DNA from: an uncultured Roseicyclus sp.
Lineage (GTDB): Bacteria; Pseudomonadota; Alphaproteobacteria; Rhodobacterales; Rhodobacteraceae
Assembly (NCBI GenBank): GCA_947494975.1
Contig: CANLXA010000002.1
Span: 620,001 to 684,000, forward strand
Direction of reading: 5' to 3'
Length of the DNA stretch: 64,000 bases
Numbering within the stretch: the stretch's first letter is position 1; each line of letters starts with the position of its first letter. Under the pieces are notes generated by a model. It saw only the letters and a list, made by a program, of their open reading frames with translations, was not told the origin of the DNA and searched no databases. A program made the translations under genes and the position numbers. Positions 24,444 to 33,485 of this stretch are shown piece by piece.

Positions 24444-27158
24444 TTAGATCTTGCGGGTCAGCCGGAACAGGCCCCCGTCCAAAGCTTGCAAGACGCCATC
24501 TTCTGCCAGCGCGTTGACCGCTTCAATGGCGTCATCACGTGAAATGGAGCCATCGGTTGCGATCCGCACCAGACGCAGGAGTTGCATCCGCTTGAACTCC
24601 TCCACGCCAACCTCGGAGCTGAGATATTCGGCACCCATCTCGATCACTTCCTGGATCTCGGTGGCCGAAGAGGCGGCAAGAACCTCGGCGAAGGCCGCGA
24701 AATGGTCGATCTGTTCATCACCGTCAGCGGCGCCGGATGCGACTGTCGGGTTGGCGCGCTCTTCCTCGATCTCGCGGGCCAGTTGCGCCTCGATGGCTGC
24801 CACTGGATCGGCCTCATCGGTTGCTTCGGGATCGAATACCGGCGCGGGGTTCTGCAGATCAGCGGCATCATCGGGCTGCGGTTCGGGGGTGACCATAGGC
24901 GCGGCCTCAGCCGCATCCTCGTGCTTTTCCTTCGGAGCCGAACGGCCGAGACCCATGGCGATCTTGCCGGCACGCTGTGCCAGATTGGCCAGCGAGCTGG
25001 CGACCTTGCGCGGGGCGGGGCGGCTGTTCTCGTAGGCCTGATCGTCAAAGGCAACGCCACCAACATTCAGACTGTCGTCCAGCATCAGGGGTGCCTCGGT
25101 TTGAGCTGCGGACACCGCCCTGGGGGCCGGGCGTGATGGCGTGCTCTCTGCGGCGGCCTCAGCCGATACGCGGCGCGGCATGATCGCGGCGGCGTCCGCG
25201 GAGGCTTCCGCCGGCTCATCCACGCGCTGTTCGGACACCAGCACAAGCGGGGCAGGGCGGGCCTCAACGTCACGACGGCGCGAGACGTCGACGCGCACGC
25301 GGCGGGGCCGCATGACACGGGCGAGATCATCCCGGTATTCTGCGGCGCTGTCTGCGACGCCTGTGAAATCCGCCGAGGATGCCCCATCCACGGCCAGTTG
25401 TGTTTCCGCGGCCCGCGCGGCGACGGCGGCTTTTAGGTGTTCGATATTGGCGCGACGGCGGGTTGTTTCCACACCTGTCAGGCGGCCCTCGGTGGCCTCG
25501 AACAACCGATCAACGTCGTCGTGATCCGCATCGGCATCAGCCGCAACGAAACCAGTCCGATCCGCCTTGGCCGCTGCCTCTTCCGCGTCCGCCTTAGTGT
25601 CGGCGCCAAAGGCGGCCTGGGCTGCGGCGTCCGCCACGGCATCTGCGGGGTCGTCCTGGGGAGCGGTCTCGATGGTCAGAGCGGCGACAGCGGCGCTGGT
25701 CGCATCATCCTCATCCTCATCGTCCAAGTCTGCTTCATCGTCGCTGGCGTCCGCGACCGGCTCGGCATTGGCGGCGTCTGCAACATGCGGCTCTTCGATA
25801 TCGTCGGACCCGTCGTCCACGGTCGATGTGTCGGTGGCAAACGCGGCGGCAAGTGCGGCGGTGGTCGCCTCGTCATCAGCGTCCATCACCGGCTCGGGCG
25901 CGGCACCTTCGCCACCGGCCGAGAGGTATTCGTCATCGGGCTGACCGATGGGCGCGTCGTCATCGCCTTCGGAGACCGCTGCTTGGCGGATACGGGCCAG
26001 ACGCGCGGCCACCGACGCCCCGTCAAAGGTATCCGGCGCTGCATCTTCAGCCGGGTCACCGGCAAAGATCGAGTCGATCTCATCATCTGTCGTTGCGTCA
26101 AAGGCGTCGTCGAAACCGTCGATATCGGCAATCAACGTATCGTCGCCAAGCGCGTCTTCGGCCTCGGCGAAGGTGTCGTCCTCCTCAAGAGCAATGTCCT
26201 CGGACGCCATAGCCGCGGCGATCGCGATCAGTGTATCAGCGCCCGCCTCTTCGGCGACATCGCTCTCATCGGCGTCGACAACTTCGGCTCTATCGTCCTC
26301 GGCGACTGCGATGGCGTCGTTACCGGCGAGATCGGGTGCCTCGTCTTCCTCCGCCTCGGCAGCTTCGGTGTCCGACATCGCAGCGGCAACGCCAGCGAGC
26401 GTGTCAACGGCTTCATCGGCGTTGGCATCGGCCTCACCTTCGGCGGTCACTTCGGCGACCGTCTCGTCAGCAGGCGCGTCGAATTCGGAGACGTCCGACG
26501 TGTCATCATCGGACGTCGCGTCTGCGACGTCCGCCGCTTCGGCCTCGGGCTCCTCCACGATGTCAGCGAGTTCAACAGGAGCAGGCACGCCATCGTCATC
26601 GGTGGTTTCAACCGTTTCGGCAACGGGTTCATCTTCCACATCATCGTCAGCCGCATCCTCAGCTTCGGCCGCAACCTCAACTGCCGGCTGGTCCGCCACC
26701 TCGTCTTCCGGTTCATCCTGCTCCAAGGCAGGCTCCTCGGCGGCGGTGTCTGCCATCTCCGGTTCTTCGGCGGCTTCCGGGGCGACGCTTTCAATGGCGT
26801 CTTCGATGTTCGGATCTTCAGCGCGTGGTGGAGCTGCGGCGGCCATTCCGGCGAATGCCGTCACCGTGCCAACACCTTCGGTATAGCGGGCAGTGTCATT
26901 GCCGCCTTCGGCGCGCAGGATCAGACCGGTTTCAGAAACACGGGCCTCCACACGGCGCTGGATCGCAGCCTCGGTGATACGATGAAGGGTGTCTGCGTCC
27001 GGGGTGGGAGGTTCAGCGCCGAAATAGCGATCCTCCGCCGCCAGATCACGAAAGTACTCCGCAATCGCCTTCATCGCCTCGAAGGGCCGATCAAAGCCCT
27101 CAAGCGTACAGGAAAACGTGCCATAGGAGACGGTTAGGATCTTGTTTTCGTCACTCAT
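24444..27158 (-). CDS. Large acidic, mostly disordered protein of unknown function
   Basis: 904 residues. An N-terminal folded-looking part (about 1-90) includes [20 protein letters not shown], then [20 protein letters not shown]. From about 110 to 560 almost only Asp, Glu, Ala, Val, Thr and Ser occur (DEA-rich repeats), giving an extremely low pI. Residues 560-760 include basic clusters such as [18 protein letters not shown]. The C-terminal 120 residues are ordered again, with [20 protein letters not shown] and [21 protein letters not shown] chose MSDENK at 27158 over the 15-codon-longer frame. No enzyme motif and no signal peptide. Low-complexity proteins of this plan occur in related genomes as hypotheticals; I know no function. 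Confidence 0.8.
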   Translation of the reverse strand: MSDENKILTVSYGTFSCTLEGFDRPFEAMKAIAEYFRDLAAEDRYFGAEPPTPDADTLHRITEAAIQRRVEARVSETGLILRAEGGNDTARYTEGVGTVTAFAGMAAAAPPRAEDPNIEDAIESVAPEAAEEPEMADTAAEEPALEQDEPEDEVADQPAVEVAAEAEDAADDDVEDEPVAETVETTDDDGVPAPVELADIVEEPEAEAADVADATSDDDTSDVSEFDAPADETVAEVTAEGEADANADEAVDTLAGVAAAMSDTEAAEAEEDEAPDLAGNDAIAVAEDDRAEVVDADESDVAEEAGADTLIAIAAAMASEDIALEEDDTFAEAEDALGDDTLIADIDGFDDAFDATTDDEIDSIFAGDPAEDAAPDTFDGASVAARLARIRQAAVSEGDDDAPIGQPDDEYLSAGGEGAAPEPVMDADDEATTAALAAAFATDTSTVDDGSDDIEEPHVADAANAEPVADASDDEADLDDEDEDDATSAAVAALTIETAPQDDPADAVADAAAQAAFGADTKADAEEAAAKADRTGFVAADADADHDDVDRLFEATEGRLTGVETTRRRANIEHLKAAVAARAAETQLAVDGASSADFTGVADSAAEYRDDLARVMRPRRVRVDVSRRRDVEARPAPLVLVSEQRVDEPAEASADAAAIMPRRVSAEAAAESTPSRPAPRAVSAAQTEAPLMLDDSLNVGGVAFDDQAYENSRPAPRKVASSLANLAQRAGKIAMGLGRSAPKEKHEDAAEAAPMVTPEPQPDDAADLQNPAPVFDPEATDEADPVAAIEAQLAREIEEERANPTVASGAADGDEQIDHFAAFAEVLAASSATEIQEVIEMGAEYLSSEVGVEEFKRMQLLRLVRIATDGSISRDDAIEAVNALAEDGVLQALDGGLFRLTRKI

Positions 27159-27310
27159 TGCTCTGCCACTCTGCTCGTCCGGTTGGACACCGGAATTTAT
27201 CATCCTTGCGAAAGGTGTAACAAACTGTTTCCAGTAAAAAGCGACACGAATTGGACCATTCCGTGAAGATTACCCCCAAAAATGGCAACAATGGGCCAGT
27301 GACTGCGGGT

Positions 27311-27988
27311 ATGCCATTGATATTCAAGGGGGCAGTCCTTTTGGCGGGCGGCGGTGCTGTCGCGGCGGATGCCTATGCACTTGCGCGGGAAAGAAGCGTT
27401 TTTTTCGTCGGGTCGGACGGTGGTGGTGACGCGATTCTTGCCCAGGGTCAGGATCCGGACGCTGTCATAGGCGATATGGATTCGCTGTCCGAGGGCGCGA
27501 GGTCGGTGATTCCGTCCGATCGGCTCTACCGGATCATCGAGCAAGATAGCACGGATTTCGAGAAGGCGCTGCGGATGATCCGCGCGCCCCTGATCCTGGC
27601 GGTCGGCTTCACCGGCGCGCGTCTGGATCATGAGCTTGCCGCCCTCCACGGGCTAGTCCGGTTCGCAGACCGCGCCGTGATCCTGATCGGGGAGCAGGAC
27701 ATCACGTTTCACGTCCCGCCCCGCATCAACCTGACGTTGGAGCCGGGTCTGCGCCTCTCCCTGTTTCCGATGGATGGCGTGACGATGTCGGCCAGCGGTC
27801 TCGAATGGTCATTCGAATCGTTGGCCCTGCACCCGGCGCGAAAAATCGGTACGTCAAACGCGGTGCGTCAGTCAGACGTGTCCATTTCCACCGATGGGTC
27901 GGGATTGTTGATGATCCTGCCACGAGAGGCGCTTGATGCCGCGATTGACGGGCTGCGGCGGGCCGATTTGCACTCGCCCCAAGGCTGA
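27311..27988 (+). CDS. Thiamine pyrophosphokinase-like protein
   Basis: 225 residues from the ATG at 27311. Key motifs of thiamine pyrophosphokinase: GGGAVAADAYALA at the start, VIGDMDSLSEGAR, EQDSTDFEKALRMI and GFTGARLDHELA. The family converts thiamine to thiamine pyrophosphate with ATP. The C-terminal thiamine-binding region is divergent but keeps GTSNAVR. A TTG at 27251 and a GTG at 27263 are alternative starts. Divergent from the acidic-protein gene and about 50 bp before rpiA. Confidence 0.82.
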   Translation: MPLIFKGAVLLAGGGAVAADAYALARERSVFFVGSDGGGDAILAQGQDPDAVIGDMDSLSEGARSVIPSDRLYRIIEQDSTDFEKALRMIRAPLILAVGFTGARLDHELAALHGLVRFADRAVILIGEQDITFHVPPRINLTLEPGLRLSLFPMDGVTMSASGLEWSFESLALHPARKIGTSNAVRQSDVSISTDGSGLLMILPREALDAAIDGLRRADLHSPQG

Positions 27989-28038
27989 GCCTTCGGTAAG
28001 AGGAGTGAAATGCTGCAAGGAAAGTTGAGATTGTGCCC

Positions 28039-28827
28039 ATGACGGCGGAACTGTCCCCGATCGACAAAGCCAAATACGTTGCTGCGCGCCGCGCCGTGGA
28101 ATTTGTGGAAGACGGGATGCGCGTGGGCCTGGGGACCGGCTCGACCGCCGCATGGATGGTGCGGTGCCTGGGCGAACTGGTGCGTGAAGAGGGCATGATG
28201 ATTACCGGCGTGGCAACCTCGTCGCGGACGGCCGATTTGGCCCGCGAGGTGGGCGTGACGGTGAAAACGCTCGACGATGTACGCTGGCTCGACCTGACGA
28301 TCGACGGGGCCGACGAATACGATCCGAACCTGAACCTGATCAAAGGGGGCGGAGGCGCGCTTTTGCATGAGAAGGTGGTGGCGACGGCGTCGGACCAGAT
28401 GGTGGTGATCGCCGATTTGTCGAAGCAGGTTGATACGTTGGGGTCATTCCCACTGCCGGTCGAAATCATACCGTTTGGCTGGCAGACCACGAAGGCGCTG
28501 ATCGAAGAGTTGCTCTCGAATGTGGACGTGCTGGGGCGGTCTGCCTCGCTGCGCCTGTCCGGGACGGAGCCCTTCAAGACGGACGAGGACAACTACATCC
28601 TCGATCTGCACCTGCGCCGCATCGCGCAGCCCGCGCAGCTGAGCCTGATCCTCAACCAGATCCCGGGCGTGGTCGAAAACGGCCTGTTCCTCGATATCTG
28701 TGATATTCTCGTGATCGGGAATGCCGACGGCTCGGTGGAAGTGCGCGACATCAACAACGGTACGATCGAACATGAGCGTGTAGACGTGATCGATACCGAC
28801 AATCTGTTTGTAGACATCCGGGACTAA
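28039..28827 (+). CDS. rpiA: Ribose-5-phosphate isomerase A
   Basis: Interconverts ribose-5-phosphate and ribulose-5-phosphate in the pentose phosphate pathway. 262 residues. Motifs are GLGTGSTAAWMV, TIDGADEYDPNLNLIKGGGG, the catalytic Glu in LLHEKVVA, and NGLFLDICDI. ATG at 28039 with AGGAAAG upstream; a GTG two codons earlier is possible. Likely expressed with the small gene that follows after six bases. Confidence 0.96.
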   Translation: MTAELSPIDKAKYVAARRAVEFVEDGMRVGLGTGSTAAWMVRCLGELVREEGMMITGVATSSRTADLAREVGVTVKTLDDVRWLDLTIDGADEYDPNLNLIKGGGGALLHEKVVATASDQMVVIADLSKQVDTLGSFPLPVEIIPFGWQTTKALIEELLSNVDVLGRSASLRLSGTEPFKTDEDNYILDLHLRRIAQPAQLSLILNQIPGVVENGLFLDICDILVIGNADGSVEVRDINNGTIEHERVDVIDTDNLFVDIRD

Positions 28828-28833
28828 GGCCGT

Positions 28834-29322
28834 ATGGCCGCAGTTCCCGCTGAAATCTCCGATACTCTTCTGCGCGACTGGGGTTGGGCCGGGTTTCCCG
28901 GCGGTATCGCCCATGACATGAATGCCTTCGGCGCCGTCTTGTGCCTGGACGTTGGCGGCAATGTTTGGGTCCTCAGCCCGGCCGATCTTGAAGCCTATGT
29001 GATCAGCGACGTTCCCAACCAGCTTGATGCGATCTGGGGTGATCCGGTATTTCAGGAGAGCTGGCAGCGCCGGGCCGATGTGGCAGACCTTTCTGCCGCT
29101 CTCGGACCGCTTGGGGAAGGGCAGATCTACGCACTCCGCATTCCAGAAGGACTACGGCAGCCGGACGAGGGGCCCCGCTATGATGTTGAGTCGGCAGTGG
29201 CCTATGTCCCCGGTATGGGCCGTCTTGCCGGTGATCTGATGGAAGCCGGATCCGGGTGTGAGGTTGAGATTGATGAAACGGCTGACAGCCCCCCGAAGTT
29301 CACGATTGTCGGTCCGGGCTGA
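28834..29322 (+). CDS. Conserved hypothetical of 162 residues
   Basis: Starts MAAVPAEISDTLLRDWGWAG. A strand-rich core with GAVLCLDVGGNVWVLSPADL, then NQLDAIWGDPVFQESWQRR, and YALRIPEGLRQPDEGPRYDV looks globular and cytosolic; no signal peptide. The pattern faintly resembles DUF1851/SMI1-type proteins (some are immunity proteins of secretion systems), but no effector gene lies near and I would not assign that. Directly behind rpiA and 120 bp before gor. Confidence 0.6.
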   Translation: MAAVPAEISDTLLRDWGWAGFPGGIAHDMNAFGAVLCLDVGGNVWVLSPADLEAYVISDVPNQLDAIWGDPVFQESWQRRADVADLSAALGPLGEGQIYALRIPEGLRQPDEGPRYDVESAVAYVPGMGRLAGDLMEAGSGCEVEIDETADSPPKFTIVGPG

Positions 29323-29442
29323 GGCGATCTCCATCACAACTCTTTGATTCAGCCTATTGTGCTGCGGCTGGCGGGCTCTGGCCTCCTGCAGCGGCCTGTG
29401 GGATACAGCGCAAGACTGGCCACTTTCACGGGAGCACCGCCT

Positions 29443-30906
29443 ATGTCCGATTTCGACTATGATCTGTTTGTCATCGGTGGCGGGTCGGGCGGTGTGCGCG
29501 CGGCGCGCGTGGCGGCGGCGCAAGGGGCCAAGGTCGCCCTTGCCGAGGATGACCGCATGGGGGGCACCTGCGTGATCCGGGGCTGTGTTCCCAAGAAGCT
29601 GATGGTGTTCGCTTCGTCCTATCGGGAAGGCTTTTCCGATGCGCGGGCCTATGGCTGGGATGTGAAGGATGGCGATTTCCACTGGAATGTCTTCCGCGAC
29701 CACCTTCACACAGAGTTGGACCGGCTGGAACAGGTCTACCGCAACCTCCTCGACGGTTCGGGGGTGGAGATCTTCGACAGTCGCGCGGTTCTGAAGGATG
29801 CCCATACCGTTCAACTCGCCGACGGTGTCACGAAGTCGGCCAAGCACATCCTGGTGGCTACGGGCGGCCATCCGGTGAAGCCTGATATGCCCAACGCCCA
29901 TCTCGGCATCGTGTCCGACGACATTTTCCACCTGCCGGAGCTGCCCCAAAGCATGCTGATCGTGGGCGGCGGTTACATCGCCTGCGAATTTGCCTGCATC
30001 ATGGCGGGTTTGGGTGTGAAGGTAACCCAGTTCTACCGCGGGGCGCAGATCCTGCGCGGCTTTGATGATGAGGCGCGCGGCCTTATCGCCGAGATGATGC
30101 GCGAGCAGGGGATCGATCTGCATACCGGCACCAACATCGTCGAGATGAAGCCCGCCGACGCGCAGCACCCGGAGAATGCTGTTCCGACCGCAAGCGATGC
30201 CGCGATGGGGGCGGATGTGCAGCAGATGAAAGCGCTTCAGACCGATGTGTCGGGGGCGGGCGAAGGGCCGATCTGGGTCAAATCCACCAATGGACGCGAG
30301 GGGGTGTTCGATTACGTGCTTTTCGCCACCGGGCGGTCACCCAATACGCAAGATATGGGTCTTGAGGAGATCGGGATACAGATCGGCCGCCGGGGCGAGA
30401 TCTTGGTCGATGAATACAGCCAGAGTGCCGTGCCGTCGGTCTACGCCATTGGCGACGTGACGAACCGGGTGAACCTGACCCCAGTCGCGATCCGCGAGGG
30501 CATGGCCTTCGTGGAGACCGTCTTCAAGGGAAATCCGACGCCGATCGACCATGATCTGATCCCGTCGGCCATCTTCACGCAGCCCGAATACGGCACTGTG
30601 GGCCTGACTGAGGAAGCCGCTCGCGAGCAGGAGGAAATCGAGGTCTATTGCACTTCGTTCCGTCCGATGCAGACGGCCTTTGCCGGCAAGCCCGGGCGCG
30701 TCTTGATGAAACTCGTCGTCTCCAAGGTCAATCGCAAGATCCTGGGCTGCCACATCGTGGCGCCGAATGCCGGTGAGATGATCCAGCTTGCCGGGATCGC
30801 GGTAAAAATGGGCGCCACGAAGGAGGATTTCGACCGAACGGTTGCAGTCCATCCCACGATGTCGGAAGAGATTGTGACCATGCGCGACCCGATGCGCACC
30901 GCCTAG
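29443..30906 (+). CDS. gor: Glutathione-disulfide reductase
   Basis: FAD-dependent NADPH enzyme that reduces GSSG. 487 residues. FAD motif FVIGGGSGGVRAARVA, redox disulfide GGTCVIRGCVPKKL, NADPH fold IVGGGYIACEFA, the central FAD motif VYAIGDVTNRVNLTPVAI and the active-site HPTMSEEIVT at the C-terminus. The protein is about 35 residues longer than the typical 450; the extra stretch lies between the NADPH domain strands (residues about 233-272, DAQHPENAVPTASDAAMG onward). I chose the ATG at 29443 since the longer frame has no family match. The hflK operon follows. Confidence 0.95.
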   Translation: MSDFDYDLFVIGGGSGGVRAARVAAAQGAKVALAEDDRMGGTCVIRGCVPKKLMVFASSYREGFSDARAYGWDVKDGDFHWNVFRDHLHTELDRLEQVYRNLLDGSGVEIFDSRAVLKDAHTVQLADGVTKSAKHILVATGGHPVKPDMPNAHLGIVSDDIFHLPELPQSMLIVGGGYIACEFACIMAGLGVKVTQFYRGAQILRGFDDEARGLIAEMMREQGIDLHTGTNIVEMKPADAQHPENAVPTASDAAMGADVQQMKALQTDVSGAGEGPIWVKSTNGREGVFDYVLFATGRSPNTQDMGLEEIGIQIGRRGEILVDEYSQSAVPSVYAIGDVTNRVNLTPVAIREGMAFVETVFKGNPTPIDHDLIPSAIFTQPEYGTVGLTEEAAREQEEIEVYCTSFRPMQTAFAGKPGRVLMKLVVSKVNRKILGCHIVAPNAGEMIQLAGIAVKMGATKEDFDRTVAVHPTMSEEIVTMRDPMRTA

Positions 30907-30939
30907 CGCATATTTCGCAGTGAATGTACGCATAAACAG

Positions 30940-30967
30940 GTGCAAACCGGAATTTCCGCCCCATATA
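30940..30967 (+). promoter_or_regulatory. Candidate heat-shock (RpoH-type) promoter before hflK
   Basis: CCCCATATA at 30959-30967 equals the classical sigma-32 -10 consensus (CCCCATnTA). Twelve bases upstream lies GTGCAAA (30940-30946), which matches the -35 CTTGAAA at only four of seven positions. Location, about 40 bases before the hflK start, and the regulon fit; the -35 is weak. Confidence 0.35.
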
Positions 30968-31008
30968 GGGCAACAACAGACGATCATTCGTTAGAGGTGA
31001 GACAACAC

Positions 31009-32184
31009 ATGGCGGGTAACAGTGGCGGACCCTGGGGCGGCGGCGGAAGCGGCGGCGGCAATCGTGGCGGAAGCGGCGGCAATGGCAGCAATGGTGGTGG
31101 CAATGGGCCCAGGCGGCCCGGCGGTGGTGAAGGCCAGAGCATCCCAGAGATCGATGACATCGTTCGCAAGGGTCAGGAACAGCTGCGAGTCCTGATGGGC
31201 GGCCGCGGTGGTGGCACTGGCGGCGGTCAGGGCGGAGGTGACCCGATCAGCCCGCGGACCCTGTGGATCGGCGGTATTGTCATTGCGCTTGGGGCATGGT
31301 TCTGGGCCTCGTTCTATTCCGTTCAACCCGGTGAGCAGGGTGTGGAGTTGTTCCTGGGCTCCGAATACCGCATCACCGGTGATGGCCCGCACTTGGCGCC
31401 CTGGCCTGTCATCACGGCTGAAGTGATCGGCACGGATCAGGAACGGACGGAAGCGATCGGCAACAACCGCTCTGGCGCTTCGGATACCGGCCTGATGCTG
31501 ACGACGGACGAAAACATCGTCGATATCGACTTCGACGTTGTGTGGAACATCAACAACCCCGCCGATTACCTTTTCAACCTGCGCGACCCCGAAGCCACGA
31601 TCCGCGCTGTGGCTGAGTCGGCGATGCGCGAGATCATCGCCCAGTCCGAGCTGGCCCCGATCCTCAACCGGGACCGTCAGTTGATCGGTGATCAGGCTTT
31701 GGCGCTGATTCAATCGACGATGGATAGCTACCAGTCCGGCGTGAATATCGTGCGGATCAACCTCGACCGGGCCGACCCGCCGACCGAGGTGATCGACGCC
31801 TTCCGCGAAGTTCAGGCCGCCGAGCAGGAACGTGACCGTCTTGAGCGCACGGCAGACGCTTATTCCAACCGGGTTACCGCCGGAGCACGTGGTGAAGCGG
31901 CGCAGATCCTGGAAGAAGCCGAAGGGTATCGTGCTCGCGTGGTCAACGAAGCCTTGGGTGAAGCCAGCCGCTTCCTTGCGGTTCTGCAGGAATACGAAGT
32001 CGCCCCGGACGTGACGCGCCGCCGTCTTTACCTTGAGACACTGGAGCGGGTTCTGGGCGAAACCGATCTTGTGATCATCGATAGCCAGACCGGCGGCGGA
32101 CAGGGCGTTGTGCCATACTTGCCGCTGAACGAATTGCGTCGGCCGACCGGCGATGCAAGCACCACCACGGGGAGCTCGAACTAA
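31009..32184 (+). CDS. hflK: FtsH protease modulator HflK
   Basis: 391 residues. The N-terminal ~75 residues are rich in Gly, Ser and Asn (GGPWGGGGSGGGNRGGSGG), then a membrane helix (LWIGGIVIALGAWFWASFY), then a prohibitin/SPFH domain with VQPGEQGVELFLGSEY, RAVAESAMREIIAQSEL and a coiled stretch from about 250. HflK and HflC form a membrane complex that controls FtsH. I took the ATG at 31009. hflC starts one base after the stop. Confidence 0.95.
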   Translation: MAGNSGGPWGGGGSGGGNRGGSGGNGSNGGGNGPRRPGGGEGQSIPEIDDIVRKGQEQLRVLMGGRGGGTGGGQGGGDPISPRTLWIGGIVIALGAWFWASFYSVQPGEQGVELFLGSEYRITGDGPHLAPWPVITAEVIGTDQERTEAIGNNRSGASDTGLMLTTDENIVDIDFDVVWNINNPADYLFNLRDPEATIRAVAESAMREIIAQSELAPILNRDRQLIGDQALALIQSTMDSYQSGVNIVRINLDRADPPTEVIDAFREVQAAEQERDRLERTADAYSNRVTAGARGEAAQILEEAEGYRARVVNEALGEASRFLAVLQEYEVAPDVTRRRLYLETLERVLGETDLVIIDSQTGGGQGVVPYLPLNELRRPTGDASTTTGSSN

Positions 32185-32185
32185 G

Positions 32186-33088
32186 ATGCGCCGTATCACA
32201 TATCTTATCCCCATTGCCGTCCTTGCGGTTGTCCTGATCTCCTCCTCGATCTTCGTGGTGGACGAGCGGCAACGCGCCCTGGTCCTGCAATTCGGCCAGA
32301 TCCGTCAGGTGATTGATGAGCCGGGACTGAACTTCAAGATCCCGTTCATCCAGAACGTGATCTACTACGAAGACCGCATCCTATCGCTGGATACGGCCGC
32401 CACCGAGGTGACACCTTCCGATGACCGCCGCCTGGTGGTCGATGCCTTCGCGCGCTACCGGATTGTCGATACCGAGCAATTCAACCGTGCGGTGGGTGCC
32501 GGTGGCATTCGCCGGGCCGACGATCTGATCGAAGACATCCTGAATGACCGGATCAGGGCCGTTCTGGGTGCCGACGGTGTGACGTCGAACACGATTCTGT
32601 CCGAAGAACGGGCGGCGTTGATGGTTCAGATCACCAATCAGGCCCGGGCTCGGGCTGCATCCCTTGGGGTGACGATCCTTGATGTGCGTCTGAAGCAGAC
32701 CAACCTGCCGGCGCAAAACCTGGATGCCACCTTCGCGCGGATGCGAGCGGAACGGGAACGCGAAGCGGCCGACGAGATTGCGCGTGGCGAAGAAGCCGCG
32801 CAGCGGATTCGGGCGACGGCGGATCGTACCGTGGTCGAACTGGTCTCGGACGCGGCGCGTGAGGCCGAGATCACCCGCGGTGAAGCGGATGCGGAGCGGA
32901 CGCGGATCTTTGCGGAGGCCTTTGGCCAAGATGCGGAATTCTATGATTTCACCCGCTCGCTCGCGGCCTATGAGCGGGCGCTGCAGCAGAATTCCACCTT
33001 CGTGATCAGCCCTGACAGCGAGTTCTTCGAGTATTTCGATGGCTCGGCCCTGGGTGGCGGCAACTCCTTGTCGCAACCTTCGGAGTAA
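32186..33088 (+). CDS. hflC: FtsH protease modulator HflC
   Basis: 300 residues. Membrane anchor near the N-terminus (RRITYLIPIAVLAVVLISSS), then an SPFH domain with VVDERQRALVLQFGQIR and IRRADDLIEDILNDRIRAVL, and a long coiled coil ending before DFTRSLAAYERALQQ. The N-terminal region faces the periplasm and the partner is HflK, directly upstream with one base between stop and ATG. The next genes are DUF2065 and a Do protease, a combination common in this family. Confidence 0.95.
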   Translation: MRRITYLIPIAVLAVVLISSSIFVVDERQRALVLQFGQIRQVIDEPGLNFKIPFIQNVIYYEDRILSLDTAATEVTPSDDRRLVVDAFARYRIVDTEQFNRAVGAGGIRRADDLIEDILNDRIRAVLGADGVTSNTILSEERAALMVQITNQARARAASLGVTILDVRLKQTNLPAQNLDATFARMRAEREREAADEIARGEEAAQRIRATADRTVVELVSDAAREAEITRGEADAERTRIFAEAFGQDAEFYDFTRSLAAYERALQQNSTFVISPDSEFFEYFDGSALGGGNSLSQPSE

Positions 33089-33097
33089 GCGTCGCCC

Positions 33098-33289
33098 ATG
33101 TGGCAGGCCATCCTGATGGGGCTGGGAATGGTCCTTGTGATCGAGGGGCTGGTGTTCGCACTGGCCCCTTCGCGTCTGGAGGATCTGATACGCGCGCTGT
33201 CGGCCATTTCGCCCGAAACCCGGCGTCTGATTGGCCTGGCCGGTGTCGCTGCCGGTGCTGTGCTGACGTCCTGGGCCATCAGCCTTTAG
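33098..33289 (+). CDS. DUF2065 small membrane protein
   Basis: 63 residues: MWQAILMGLGMVLVIEGLVF, a short loop (ALAPSRLEDLIRALSAISPE) and a second helix ending in LTSWAISL. This matches DUF2065, two-span proteins that often follow hflC. Function unknown, likely tied to FtsH or HflKC. Nine bases separate it from hflC. Confidence 0.85.
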   Translation: MWQAILMGLGMVLVIEGLVFALAPSRLEDLIRALSAISPETRRLIGLAGVAAGAVLTSWAISL

Positions 33290-33401
33290 GCCCGTCAAGA
33301 AACCTTTGTCTTGGGCCGCGCCCCGTGCGACCCTTGGCCCATGCGGCGCGGCTTGGTCACGCCCATGTGACGGGTTAGGCGAAAAGGTCGGGTTTTCGGA
33401 A

Positions 33402-33430
33402 CTTGATTACCTCGCAATTCGCCCAAATAT
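33402..33430 (+). promoter_or_regulatory. Candidate heat-shock (RpoH-type) promoter before the Do protease
   Basis: CTTGATT (33402-33408) matches the sigma-32 -35 box CTTGAAA at five of seven positions. After 13 bases comes CCCAAATAT (33422-33430), close to the -10 box. It is 56 bases before the GTG start at 33486 and would give the protease a transcript of its own beside the hfl genes. Confidence 0.42.
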
Positions 33431-33485
33431 CACCTGACAGGGTAGACCTGTCTGCCCGACGGCATTTTTGAGGAGGCCCTTCCCC

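Noticed and set aside
25437-27137. Long plus-strand frames opposite the acidic protein, one of 566 codons and one Ser/Ala-rich
   Set aside because: They mirror the GC-biased, repetitive codons of the minus-strand gene and have no protein motif or ribosome binding site.
31020-31130. GGC/GGT-rich run that looks like a tandem DNA repeat
   Set aside because: It encodes the glycine-rich head of HflK, which is normal for the family.
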